Made by a program: the position numbers and the translations under genes. A model generated the notes under the pieces. That model did no database searches and had not been told where the DNA came from. It saw only the letters and a list, made by a program, of their open reading frames with translations. From Dipteris shenzhenensis (lineage: Eukaryota; Polypodiophyta; Polypodiopsida; Gleicheniales), in NCBI GenBank assembly GCA_047967505.1, contig CM106538.1: a stretch of DNA of 64,000 nt; one strand, written 5' to 3'. The first letter of the stretch is position 1; the number at the start of each line of letters is the position of its first letter. This document shows, in pieces, positions 11,236 to 21,653 of the stretch.

Positions 11236-12379
11236 GATTCCAACATTCCAGCAAAGAAATAGGCGGCTTCTCGTCGAGCTGTGGATGTCACAAAGGATAC
11301 TCCACGTAAGTAGAATGTACGGTCATTTCAATTCTGAAATGTTTCTGCATCGTCTGTTGCTCTGGTCTGCATTAATGCGCTACACTTCCAACACTGGAGG
11401 TGACTATTCGAAACGGGGGGATGGCACGTTCCCCTATGATATATAATTTTTGGAGAGACATGTGCCGGCTCTCCACTATACATTATGTATGGTTTTTTTT
11501 TTTTTACACCTCATCTTGAGCACGCACACTTCTTCGCACATTCTGTTCCCGCAAGGGAACATTACATTTGCTTGGTTCGACCAACATACTAATCATGTCT
11601 GCAACACTTGTGTTTTTGAGATGTTTGCAGCCTCCAAACGAGTGTCTTCTCCTAAAGGTACGCACAACAAAATGTATTTGATTGATTCAAGTTATTTTAT
11701 CAATTCTTTCACCTTCTAAAGATCGAGGTTCAGTCCATTTTGTTTTTCCTGTTGCGATTAGACAAGACCACGTGAGTGAAATTGTAGCAAAGTTTCGGAT
11801 GGTTTTTATTATTAATCCCTGTAGGTGTTTAAACCCGAACATAAGACATCGATTCATGTTACGATGTAGAAATGACCACCGGAAAATCCTTCGAACATGA
11901 CCATTCATCAACGCTCAGAGCAGCCAGAGGTCGAGCTATTCAGCTTGATATAACATCAAGAAAGATGTCCTTGAGGCCAGCTACGTCATCGTGGTTGACC
12001 ATCGCAGATAGATACAAGCAATGGTTTAGTAATTGCGCGGCTATTTTCTCTAGCCTTCAAATCTGCAGTGTCTGTGGCATAACCACGCTACTGTCTGCAA
12101 ACCAAAGGATCGTTTCTTCGCAAGGCATAGGCATCTCGAGCCACAGCGCTGCACTCAGAAACATGATACTTTTGGATGCCTGCGAGAATATGGGCATGCA
12201 AGTGACTTACTGGAAATGCCAAAGCTGTACACGAGATGCCCAGCGGAGCAGATACATTGTGCGGTTGATGCCACAGTACTCTCGGCAGTTGCTTAAATGA
12301 CCGTCAGCGAATTGCAAATGAGATTGCGGCTTACGTCCCCAGGGACGAGGCCCTGGATCCGCGAAACACAAGGCTGTGA
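11236..12379 (+). pseudogene. Helitron Rep amino-terminal region, broken
   Basis: Exon-like pieces with good splice signals are visible: acceptor TTTTTCAG before 11236 and donor GTAAGT at 11309, acceptor TTTGCAG before 11631, and a segment from about 11826 (after CCCTGTAG) that runs into a 142-codon frame to 12300. That frame contains a CSVCG motif and, near 12130-12220, a stretch resembling the Rep block that precedes the catalytic motif in element 2 (VSSQGIG..., LRNMILLDA). The catalytic HxH cannot be read. The aligned place near 12250 reads CPAEQIH in one frame. From 12299 another frame reads RIANEIAAYVPRDEALDP, matching IVSNQIDKYIP in element 2, up to an in-frame TGA at 12377. Either the gene is dead in this part, or introns exist that I cannot resolve. 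Confidence 0.5.
11414..11492. other. Structured hairpin motif, copy in element 1
   Basis: Two hairpins lie side by side. The first has stem GGGGGA/TTCCCC around the seven-base loop TGGCACG. The second has stem GGAGAG/CTCTCC around a loop holding GTGCC. The loop words GGCAC and GTGCC are complementary. A third weak hairpin (ATAC/GTAT core) follows. Four related copies occur at 51.0 and 53.6-54.1 kb with a different first-stem sequence but the same layout. Confidence 0.55.
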
Positions 12380-12400
12380 GAACTAGTTCTCAGGAAGCAG

Positions 12401-14752
12401 TTGCACATATGCAAGAAAGCGTGCTACGTCGGACCGTTACACCACAGTTGCAAGCACGGCTTCCCTTTCGCAACACAGCCAGAATATGAACCCATCCTCG
12501 ACCCTCTGATGCAACGTTGGTTGTATTACCGGCCGGGACATGAGCACCGAAACGTCGTCCCTTACCACCCTTCGGTGTTACTGTTGTGGGGTGCACACAT
12601 GAACATACAACGGGTGACAAACTCTTCAATCTCTCACTACCTCCTCAAGTACGCGATGAAATCTGAACCAATGGGCAAACTGAACATCCGTTCAGAAGAC
12701 GCCTCGCGTTTGGGGTTGCAACATCTCAACGAAGTAAAGCTGAAACTCATCGCCGCGAGCCTCCTATCAAAACCAACCTCTCCAACAGAGGCCGTGCTAA
12801 ACTGCATGCAGATACCAACAATCACAAGGAGCGAGACCGTTCACTATGTCGACTCCTCGCCACCATCTCTAAGACAACGCATCGTCTCGCGAAACAACAA
12901 CGTCACCCTGCACCCGGTTGACATATACTGCGGGAGACCAAGCGTCATCGAGGATAGCACGTTCTACGATTACCATAGGCAATATGTGATCCGAAAGCCC
13001 AAGGAAACGCAACATGGAACGGTCGGTCTTGACCTCTTAGGCAACAGGATCGCAAAATGTGAGCGAGTAGTCAGATTCACTGACTACCACCCTGGACATC
13101 AACCAGAGGGGTACTTCTACAACGTGCTCTTGCGAAAACTCAGCTTCAGGAATGAAACGGAGCTCATATCACCTGCCAACATAGCTGGATCCTACTTTGT
13201 CGAATGCCAAATGCGCGGCCTCATATTGAGCAACGAGGACCTCGAGATGTATGTGACCGAATACATGCAAAGGAACTTGCTAGCGACTGACCACACGGAC
13301 CAGTTGATCAATATGATATTGCAAAAGGTTGCGATCATCCGAGACTGCCCGATGGAAGCGCCTAACATCGACCAGCAAACCGTAGAAGGGCCAACACGTG
13401 CGAGGATCTTGGAAAAAATGGCCGAGTTTCGCACCGTCGCCAATGCCGCATTGACAGTAGAACAACAAAGAGTCTTCGAAAGCCTAGCTTCAACAAGCTC
13501 GGGGCTGCACGTTGTCTGTGGAACACCAGGTAGCGGCAAAAGCTTCTTGATACGGTACTATGTTTCGCATCTGGTAGTGCAAAACAAAACGGCAATACTC
13601 TGTGCATCAACAGGGGCGGCTGCGACGCGGTTGAGTGGGATTGCAACCACTGTACACTACCAATTCAAGATCCCTGTGCGCAGCAATCAGTACCCACTGA
13701 ACATCCATGAGACGGATGAGCGACACCTCGCAATCAAGGAAGCCAACGCGATCATCATTGACGAGATGTCCATGCTAACAAGGATGACTTTCGATCTCGT
13801 GGTAAGACAAATCGTCAATGTGACTAATGGCACATTGCATGAGCCATCCAGACACAAAATGCTCATAATTTTTGGTGACCTGGCGCAATTACTGCCAGTC
13901 TGCAAACACCGCGAGGATCTCTGCGAGCCGTGCCACATCACGTCCTCCGCGCACTGGGCTCAAGCGAAAATGTACCACATGCAATTCTCGGTGCGACATG
14001 CACGAGACATGCCGTTCCTGGCATTCTTGCATACCATAAGACTCAGGACACCCACAATTGACGAGATTTTCGACTGTTTGGGGCAGTGCATTGTCGACAA
14101 GGAAGGTGCATGCCACTTCATCGATGCCGAAACAACCATCATTTGCACGCACAGAGTCGATGTCGCTACCTTCAACGATGAGCTTCTGGAGAAATTCAAC
14201 ACTCCCGAGATGATTGTGCATGTTCAAATACACAGTAACGCCGTGAGCGAACCAGCTCTCAAAGAATGGTTGGAGGACAAAAGCTTCAACGAGATAGGAA
14301 AAATTTGCGTGGGGGCGAAGGCAATGATAACGGAAAACATCAACCTTGCAATAGGTGCCGCAAATGGAGCAATGTGCAAAATCAAGAGCATCAATGCAAC
14401 TAGCAGGGGAGAAATCAACGGTATCACTGTCGTCATGGACACAACAGCGGCCGTGCTCACATTACGACGCTCGAAGCATCAGCGAAAGGCAATAAATGGA
14501 AAATGGTTCCACAAGTCCACATTTCCACTAACCCTAGCATATGCTATCACGGGACACAAATCCCAAGGCGCAACCATATCCAACAAAGCGCTGCTCATAT
14601 TTCGAGGAGTGTTTGCCCCTGGCCTAGCATACGTGATGTTGTCCAGAGTGACTGAGAGAATGAGGCTGCGCATACTACATTGCCCACATCCAGACATATT
14701 CAGACCAATTCCACGAGAGTTCTCACAGCCGACAACACAACCACGCGCATAA
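12401..14752 (+). CDS. Helitron Pif1-like helicase (carboxy part of RepHel), 783 codons
   Basis: This long frame carries the Helitron segment between Rep and helicase, then a superfamily 1B helicase. Residues about 5-25 hold a Cys/His cluster (CKKAC, HHSCKHGFP). It is followed by HRNVVPYHP, LLLWGAHMNI and YLLKYAMKSEP, blocks typical of Helitron RepHel proteins. Helicase motifs follow in order: Walker A GTPGSGKS (about 374), STGAAATRLSG (Ia), IIIDEMSM (about 451, Walker B), IIFGDLAQLLPV (about 489), ITGHKSQGATI (about 716) and YVMLSRV (about 744). The enzyme would unwind DNA during rolling-circle transposition in the nucleus. The first Met at 12401 is only the first one after an in-frame TGA at 12377. 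The same frame is homologous upstream of that stop, so the true protein began earlier and this copy lacks an intact Rep. The helicase itself shows no breaks. Confidence 0.85.
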   Translation: MHICKKACYVGPLHHSCKHGFPFATQPEYEPILDPLMQRWLYYRPGHEHRNVVPYHPSVLLLWGAHMNIQRVTNSSISHYLLKYAMKSEPMGKLNIRSEDASRLGLQHLNEVKLKLIAASLLSKPTSPTEAVLNCMQIPTITRSETVHYVDSSPPSLRQRIVSRNNNVTLHPVDIYCGRPSVIEDSTFYDYHRQYVIRKPKETQHGTVGLDLLGNRIAKCERVVRFTDYHPGHQPEGYFYNVLLRKLSFRNETELISPANIAGSYFVECQMRGLILSNEDLEMYVTEYMQRNLLATDHTDQLINMILQKVAIIRDCPMEAPNIDQQTVEGPTRARILEKMAEFRTVANAALTVEQQRVFESLASTSSGLHVVCGTPGSGKSFLIRYYVSHLVVQNKTAILCASTGAAATRLSGIATTVHYQFKIPVRSNQYPLNIHETDERHLAIKEANAIIIDEMSMLTRMTFDLVVRQIVNVTNGTLHEPSRHKMLIIFGDLAQLLPVCKHREDLCEPCHITSSAHWAQAKMYHMQFSVRHARDMPFLAFLHTIRLRTPTIDEIFDCLGQCIVDKEGACHFIDAETTIICTHRVDVATFNDELLEKFNTPEMIVHVQIHSNAVSEPALKEWLEDKSFNEIGKICVGAKAMITENINLAIGAANGAMCKIKSINATSRGEINGITVVMDTTAAVLTLRRSKHQRKAINGKWFHKSTFPLTLAYAITGHKSQGATISNKALLIFRGVFAPGLAYVMLSRVTERMRLRILHCPHPDIFRPIPREFSQPTTQPRA

Positions 14753-14903
14753 AGGTATTCACTACCAGAGATTGAACAAGCCAGAGACAAGTCATGAATA
14801 TGTTATGTCAAACATGCATGCAAGGAAAATGGTTTTAATATCTTGTCTGTTGTCGAGAACAGGTGCAGAGAATCAGAAAGCTCGAGACATTGCAGCATAA
14901 GAC
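14753..14903 (+). other. Short spacer between helicase and second gene
   Basis: About 150 bp separate the helicase stop from the ATG at 14904. The equivalent spacer in element 2 (58466-58602) is about 137 bp. The shared order and spacing suggest the two genes travel together. No promoter or terminator is recognisable. Confidence 0.5.
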
Positions 14904-16171
14904 ATGGACGCAGACAAGGTAAATTCCACCAGCATGAAAGAATCTTTTTTTCTTGAAGATTTAAAAAGACGGCTCATTTGAAAAGACGGTGTAATAAGTC
15001 GTGCCTGCAAGCAGCTATTTGAGCTATACAAAAGCAATGCGAAGGCAACAAAACCTCCACCAGCAAAGAGGAGGTTCTTCCTAACCACAAAGCAATTCCG
15101 GCTAGCAAACAATGCAGGAGAATGTCCAGGAGCTTACATCAACGGCTTCAGCACGTATGCGGAACTACGCGACTTCATTGACAACTGCAATAGGCGTTTG
15201 CCAGCTAAAAGAGAGCCGGGAGGCTTGAGATTCGCAAATGGTGCGTAATGCTTCCAAAAATTAAAAAAAATCACAACAATTGAGAAAAAGAATTAACGAG
15301 TTGCAAGAACAACAAACTCATCATGGATTGCACTTCTCCTGCAAGACTCCTCAAAGAGATCCTTGTCGAGCTTGACATTGAGTTCGATGAGACTGATAGG
15401 ATGATGGAAAGTTTGGAGGGGCAAAAGCTACTAGACACGAAGATGAAAGGGATCACAGCGTATGCGTGCGAGCTGCTGCATTATGGGTACAACGTATCCT
15501 TGGAGTTGCTGAGGGACACGACGCGCGATCAAGCAACGGCTATACTCGAACAATTCATGGAACAATTTGGAGGGACGCACGACGCGACGCACCCAGTGAT
15601 GACAATGGAGAAGCTTACGTATATTTTCAACAGGGACTTATACGGAGAGCGCTTCGGTACTGGAAACGATCCTTTCACGCCAACAGAGAAAAACCAGGGC
15701 AAGTAAATAAATGCATTCTATTATGGACCTCAAACGAAAAAAAAAAAGACCGAAAACATCGATGACTAATGTAATTGTCATCGTTTATGCAGGTACGACA
15801 TTGAAAGACGCGAGCCTCGAGATGAAGGAGGAGCCTCCACTGAAGCGCCCGTGCAAGGGAATCGTGCGAGCCTCGTCGTCTACTGCATCACGTGCAAGCC
15901 CAACAATAGAAAATACATAGGGAGCACGACGGACCTGTCGCGGAGGATCAAACAGCACAATAAAAAACCACCAGCGAAAATGAAAGAGGACTTGCAGCGT
16001 TACAAGCCCTTCAAAGAAAATTTCGAAATCAAAGTTTTGGAAACAACAGACACTGTAGACAAAGCACGAACTTTAGAGCAGTACTACATAAGGAGCCACA
16101 ACACAGTAGGTCCATTAGGTTACAACACGCTCGAGGGCCATCCGGTAGAGTGCGGAAGTACTATTTCCTAA
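14904..16171 (+). CDS. Second Helitron gene: conserved accessory domain fused to a GIY-YIG nuclease (four exons, 327 aa)
   Basis: Exons inferred at 14904-14918, 15012-15244, 15346-15702 and 15793-16171 join in frame to exactly 328 codons including the stop. The introns are about 90-101 bp with GT..AG ends. Exon 2 holds a small domain (QLFELYKSNAKA, then RFFLTTKQFRLANNAG and YINGFSTYAELRDFIDN) that is homologous to the gene at 58603 in element 2. Exon 3 has no known domain but aligns with exon 3 of that gene. Exon 4 is a GIY-YIG endonuclease domain: VVYCIT (about 230-235, in place of GIY), KYIGST (242-247), SRRIKQH (251-257), LEQYYI (Glu near 297) and GYNTLEGH (Asn near 313), so the Tyr, Arg, Glu and Asn positions are present. 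A role in cutting target or donor DNA during transposition is inference. Exon boundaries are predicted by eye; alternative donors near 15241 exist, but only the chosen pair keeps the homologous frame. Confidence 0.75.
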
Positions 16172-18230
16172 AGCGTTTGACCCAAAATATAAACATTTCT
16201 GCCTTCGGAAAAAGGGATCCAATGAAGTTGCAAATGGTGCTCCAACTTTTGTCGTACATGCAATGTAGCTTTGGGTTTGGATTATTCTTGTCACAGTTGC
16301 ATGCTTCTATCTCAATTTGGTTTTTATTTATTATTTATACATTTTTGAAATACATCTCCCCGTCGTTCGCTCAAAGTGGAATGACAATAGATTTGCTTAC
16401 AGTGCAAACAATAGAAATTTGTCTTCCTCCGAAAAAAAGAAAAACTACGTTTTACTGTCGACATGAACAACATCAAATGCAAGCAGGACTGGATGATAAC
16501 AAAATCTCTACAAAAGATTGCATGCAATCGAACATCAATCTTCCGCATCATTTTTGACAACGTGACTCATGTGAACCTCAAAGATAGCAAAAGAGAGAAG
16601 TATTCATCAAAACCCCAGCTGGCCAAGCACTCTAGTTCTTTGTACTTAAAGACAAAAAACTCCCTGGAGCAAAGGGATTTTCCAATGTAATCTTCCTACT
16701 TTATTCCAAAGGAATCCCTAAAGTAATAAAAAAAGAATTCTCTCAATGCCATCTTTATTCATACACTATTCTTTCCATCCAAAGGCAAGCAACTTCCTAG
16801 AATTCCAAACCCTAAATGTAGGCTATGCATAGAAATTTAAGTAGCAATAATAATGAAATAGCATGTTCCAAAGAGATCAACAACCTAGACAATAAAAAAT
16901 ATCTCCTCTTATTTTAGGAAATCATACTATGACTGAAAGTAAAACTTTCCTCCCAGTATATAATGTCCATATCTAAATGTCCAATCCATATCAAGGCATA
17001 ATATCTCATCTTGGGGGATCGTTCCATTATAATTTACTAATTCCCTATAAGAGGGCTAAGCAAAAGGACTCCCCAACAATACCAAGTCAAAAAGGTTAGC
17101 CTAGTCATCCATATACACAAGATAGCAAAGAAATTCTCTAGTAACCATTATCAAATGAAATTTCCCATCAAATGTGTTCAATATCAAAATCACAAGTCCT
17201 TTTAGCATATATATCATATGTTTTCTATCATCGAAGGGAGGCAATGGTTCAAGGCATTTCTATCTCTGTAATGCCCAAAGAGTCAAATTTCTCAATTAGC
17301 CAACTCAGGTTAACCGGTCTTCCAAGGTTTAGTTTATCTTCATCTATATGCCCAACAAAAAATTTGATAGATGCTTAGACGTACTCAACCTATACGTCAT
17401 TGCAGTCTACAAACTTTTGGTGTCCTAAACAGAATCAGATAATCTAGATAGTAGAAATAATCTATCTCAAAATTCCCCAACCATCCATTTATCCCAATCC
17501 CTCATCTCGACATATGGAGATATTAGCAGAGCAAGAGACCCATGTTACTCCAAAAACTTGCCTCAAGGGGATTTCTCAATTTTTCCAAAAAGACCTCCGT
17601 AAGTGTGGTATAGTCATACAAAATTGTGTCATTAACTAATAATCCTGGTGATAATCAAAGGTAAGATGTAGAAGAACATTCCTTGCTATAGGATATACAA
17701 AATAGTTTTCCCAACTCGTCAAAAGTGATAGCTAATCCAAAAGTGATTACTGCTCCATTATTATATTCAAACATATTCATCAGCAAATCTGGTAGAGAAG
17801 CATGCCAACCTGCATCCACCCAGTTTGCCATATTTAACTTGATAACAGTCATATCTCTAGAAATGTTAATTATAAAGAGGAATCCAATACTATTGACTCA
17901 TACTACAAATACAGCAAAAGGGGCAACTCTAGAACATTCTTAGGTTCCCCCAAGTTGCCATTCCTACATAGTGGTCAATCTCTCTATTCCATAATTCAAA
18001 ACTATATGCTAATTACAGAATCATTAGCAGAATACCAGTGATTTATAACATATGATCGAGTCTTCCAATGTCCTAGATCACATAAAGTGATGCATGGTGA
18101 AATTATATAAAATTGCAAAATGCTTTAATAAGTGAAACGGACTTTTCATAGTATAAACTATGACATACGAGACCATCACGGCCCAAAACTTAGTTGTTAT
18201 GCTTCGCATGTCTAGCAGACATTTCGTGAA
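16172..18230. other. No recognised gene; AT-rich
   Basis: This probably includes the unplaced 3' end of Helitron-like element 1. Open frames are short and motif-free. I could not identify a CTRR end with a preceding hairpin. Confidence 0.45.
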
Positions 18231-19860
18231 ATCGTGTACACCTATGCTTTCCCCAGTATTCACCTTGTCTTTAACAGACGTCAATATTTTATGTTGTCAT
18301 TAGCCTATGTAAACCAGCAAATCATTTGCATCTACCCAACCACCAATAGATTGGTTGGGCGGACGTCGCGGCTTCTATATCAGCCCGTTCCCTTTTGGAC
18401 TGGCCAATCTCCTCATTTAAAGGAGGATACTATGGCATCTCCAAGAGATAGATTATACGGATACATACACTGGCTACGAACAAAAAACAGGACCAAAGGA
18501 ACCAATTGCCCTGGTCTCAGGACCGTGTTTCAATTCTCGCTCTAGCTTCATCTCGTGCAAAGTTCTAGCTCCTGAAGTCGATCTATATTCCGTGACAAGC
18601 ACTACGTGTAAGGAGACCTTTGTCCTCTTCGATACTCGTCTGAGGTCCCCTAGACCTCATATGCCACTAAGTTCTTACATCCAACAGTATAAACATAAGT
18701 GCAGACACCAGTCTCTCAATCAAACAACTCGTCAGACGTTTTCACGTAAAAGTGTACTTCGAGTATATAGCACGGACTTCTCTCCCGTTGTAACCAACTT
18801 ACCATCCTTCAATCCGTCTTCTTGCGTGGAGGAGAAATGGCCTGGCATCTTTTTTCATGGATGGAAATGGGGAGTCCACCAACAATCAATACATTTCCTT
18901 AAACTTCCGTAAAAGACCATAGAATGGTCAAACGGAATGTCGCATCCGCACAGAGTAATCGTGAACCGTAGACATTATATAGCTTTTCAGCGGCAATCAT
19001 CTATTAGTTTCTCTAATTTACGTAAACCCTCTGAGCGGTTGTGCTCCCTTCTAATCGACCTGGTCCTTGCGATCTCTCCAGCTAAGGTCATTAGTTCGAC
19101 CTACTGGAGTAGACAGCTTATAGCCAGGAAGGGGTTGGCGATCCCTTCATCTACCTGTTTGATTGGAGTGGGTTCGCGCCCACTTGGAAAGGCTTGTCGT
19201 ATAATGCTCTGAGTGCTTCGTTAGTTTTACTATTTCCTTCCGTGGAGGAAATACTGCTCGGCGTCCCTTCCATCGAGCCGGAGTCAGAGGCTCCATGAAT
19301 AGAGAGACTATAATAGCATCTTCTAACACTATGAGGGAAGGGAAGTGAGCTCGGAAGCTATCATTCTCTCCCTCCTGTCAATACAACACTCCTTCCTCTC
19401 CTTCTCCGAGTGAATACGTGAGTGGAGGTGCTATCCTCACAAAAGCAATCGTGAGCTATGGAGCTGCGTATTTATCTTAATCATGCATGGACTCCTCGTT
19501 TTGCGAATCGACTTTCGTAAGCTTTGAATGACTTCCCATGTCCCGTCTGGACTTAGCCGAACGTTTGGAATCATACCTGAGCTACCTCCATTGCGTCTCG
19601 GTATGGGAAGTAAAATCAAGTTGTGTGAGCTCTGCGTTTGGGAGTCACGCTAGTAATCCATCCAGTCCTTCCTTCAGTGTTCGAAAGGCAGTAGCTCCAG
19701 TCTAGGATGGCGGGATGGGCTTGTAAAGCTTTGGATGCTTTTTCCAAGTGGTAGAGGAAGGAGGCAGATTCTCTCGAGCCTTGGGGAATGGTACGACTAA
19801 CCTCCCTTAAAAAAATCGGCGTCCCCTCTGATCCGAATCTACTCTAAATCTCCTTTTTGC
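18231..19860. other. Compositionally distinct tract, possible organelle-derived insert
   Basis: Base composition becomes more balanced and the words change abruptly (many TCG, CGA and GGAC words) compared with the AT-rich flanks. A perfect short hairpin (CCCAACCA/TGGTTGGG) lies near 18337-18360. Minus-strand frames near 18.9-19.6 kb are broken but protein-like (for example IARTRSIRREHNRSEGLRKL). The texture resembles plant mitochondrial intergenic or intron DNA, but I cannot name a gene. Confidence 0.35.
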
Positions 19861-20532
19861 CTTATACGCCGAATGATGATTTACTATCTTCCATATCTAT
19901 TTCATATCCCCTGTCCCGAATTACAAACTAGAGGATAATGTTAGTGGGACTTTTTATTACCCATTGCTTTTTCATCTATATCATCATGTTTCATATGAAT
20001 AACCCCAGGTCTATTGGTGTAATCAGGGTATAGTCTGTGGGATTAATGATTGATTCTTAAGGTCACTCCGCCTCTCCTTATATTACGGATTGGAATTATA
20101 ATTCCATGGGCTACTATTTCCTTATATTATGGTCTCCCAAGTCAATCTATGTATATACCAGTCCATATGTAGTGGTTTAGTGGTCATAATGGTGGTATTA
20201 CCTCATGCTATATTCCAAAATATTGACGTAATCATTTGTCTTTTCTCCAATGAATCATCCTTCAGTGGTATACACTCTAAAATTTTAGAAATTTAGTCTA
20301 CTTGATCGAGAATTGTGACTTAGCTTAATTACATCACTGCATTACATGTATGTTATATACTTCCGTGCCAAATCTATGGCCAATATTCAAATGTATCGCA
20401 TAATCAAAGAAAAATCTATCCCATATTGTCTTTAATAGGGAAAACACCTTTTTCTCTTGAGTTCTCCATGTTCCAAACCGAATGGAAGGGTATGTGTGCA
20501 AACACCAATTCCATGGAATTGCAATAGAGGTC

Positions 20533-21243
20533 ATGGCACTTTGGTCTCAAATAGAAGAGAAAGAGGTTGAAGAAGTGCACATGAACCAAGCTCTCCAAGC
20601 ACAGGAGAAGGCAATGCAGGATATGATTTCCAACCTCCACCAGAGCTAGAAATAGCTGATAGCAACACTTAATGCTACAGAAATGATACAAACCTCCTAT
20701 GACCACTTGACCTTAGCACATGCCCAACAAATGGAGGAACTTGTACAAGCTTGGCTTACTCTAATCCAAAAAGAAGAAGAACTCTAGGATTGCCAAGAAA
20801 ATCTTATAAAGATGCAACAATCTTTTGCGACACATAGTTTTATCATTGAGGAGTTTACAAGGGAACGCCAACTATTAAAAGACCAACTTGCCACCAGTAT
20901 AGAGGCAAGCAGTGCACAAGTTCAAGTCTTGGACCAATGGTCAAATACCAATGAAGCCATTCCTCAACAAGCATAGGTCACCTTGCAGATGAAAAATCGT
21001 AAGGATGCATATACATCCATCTACCATAAATATAAGGAAAAGTCCGAGGAGCTGCACTCCCACAAGATAGCCATCTCAAAGCTTGAACTCCAATTTCTAG
21101 TGCAAAACAATGAGGCAATGGATGACACCACAAATGAAGTCCGACTACAGTGCATGACGGTGGTGTGCCAAGAGCTTGTGGTGGCTGCTCTACAGGTAGA
21201 GCATGAGCACTTATCCAATGGAAACAACTCCAACTCAAGATAA
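20533..21243 (+). pseudogene. Broken coiled-coil reading frame
   Basis: A single frame from ATG at 20533 stays protein-like to about 21243 and is broken by several in-frame stops (near 20648, 20657, 20787 and 20976). It is rich in Glu, Gln, Lys and Leu with heptad-like spacing (EEKEVEEVHMNQALQAQEKA, KYKEKSEELHSHKIAISKLE). The family is not recognised. The same phase continues toward the histone-like segment at 21421, but more stops lie between, so a fused original gene is only a possibility. Confidence 0.4.
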
Positions 21244-21420
21244 TATGTGTTCATCAAAACATAAAATGGGAATGTTCTCAAAAGGAAAACTTCTACCTGT
21301 CCACACATGCTGGGTTTATTGCACTCAAGACGGATGCTTTCATAGCATATGTATGCCTCAAGGGTAGTCCGCCCCTCAGGGTCATTGATGATTTGTTGCC
21401 ATTGCTACAAAAGCCTTCTC

Positions 21421-21653
21421 AAACAAGCAAGAAAGAGGTGGTTCGAAAAGAAGGTCACAATATTGAGAGAGATCTATAAATCTCTGAAAGCCATGGGATG
21501 TTTTATTCCTAAAGCGCCTTTCCAGAGGTTAGTGAAGGAAGTTTGCGAGACGACTGGAGCCTTCTCTAAACATGGCAGAGAATAGCAATATGGCCACTCC
21601 AAGAGGCTACATAAGATTTTTGAATAAAGTTCTTCCAAGATACAACTAGCTTA
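21421..21653 (+). pseudogene. Histone H3 / CENH3-like fragment
   Basis: The frame at 21421 reads RWFEKKVTILREI then FIPKAPFQRLVKEV. These align with the histone H3 alpha-N and alpha-1 segments (HRFRPGTVALREI and LLIRKLPFQRLVREI). After a one-base frame change near 21575, the next frame reads WPLQEAT, stop, DF, stop, IKFFQDTTSL. This aligns with the alpha-2 segment ALQEAAEDYLVGLFEDTNLC at the correct distance. The IPxAPF wording is closer to centromeric CENH3 than to canonical H3. Two stops and the frameshift make it a pseudogene, and the amino-terminal tail and the last helix are not recognisable. Confidence 0.6.

Larger units (their letters stand above)
11236..16171 (+). mobile_element. Helitron-like element 1 (coding part)
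   Basis: The coding part comprises small 5' exon-like segments, a degraded Rep region, a long Pif1-type helicase frame and a downstream four-exon gene ending in a GIY-YIG nuclease domain, all on the plus strand. G+C is close to half by eye, clearly above the flanks and above element 2 at 54-59 kb. Terminal TC and CTRR ends with the subterminal hairpin typical of Helitrons were not found, so outer limits are unknown. Confidence 0.75.

Noticed and set aside
12390-14790. Several antisense frames opposite the helicase
   Set aside because: Shadows of the helicase coding strand without motifs.
15241-15290. Alternative 50-bp intron in the second Helitron gene (donor GTGCGT at 15241, acceptor before 15291)
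   Set aside because: It keeps a frame open but is very short for a plant intron and breaks the ungapped match with exon 3 of element 2; the 15245-15345 intron fits better.
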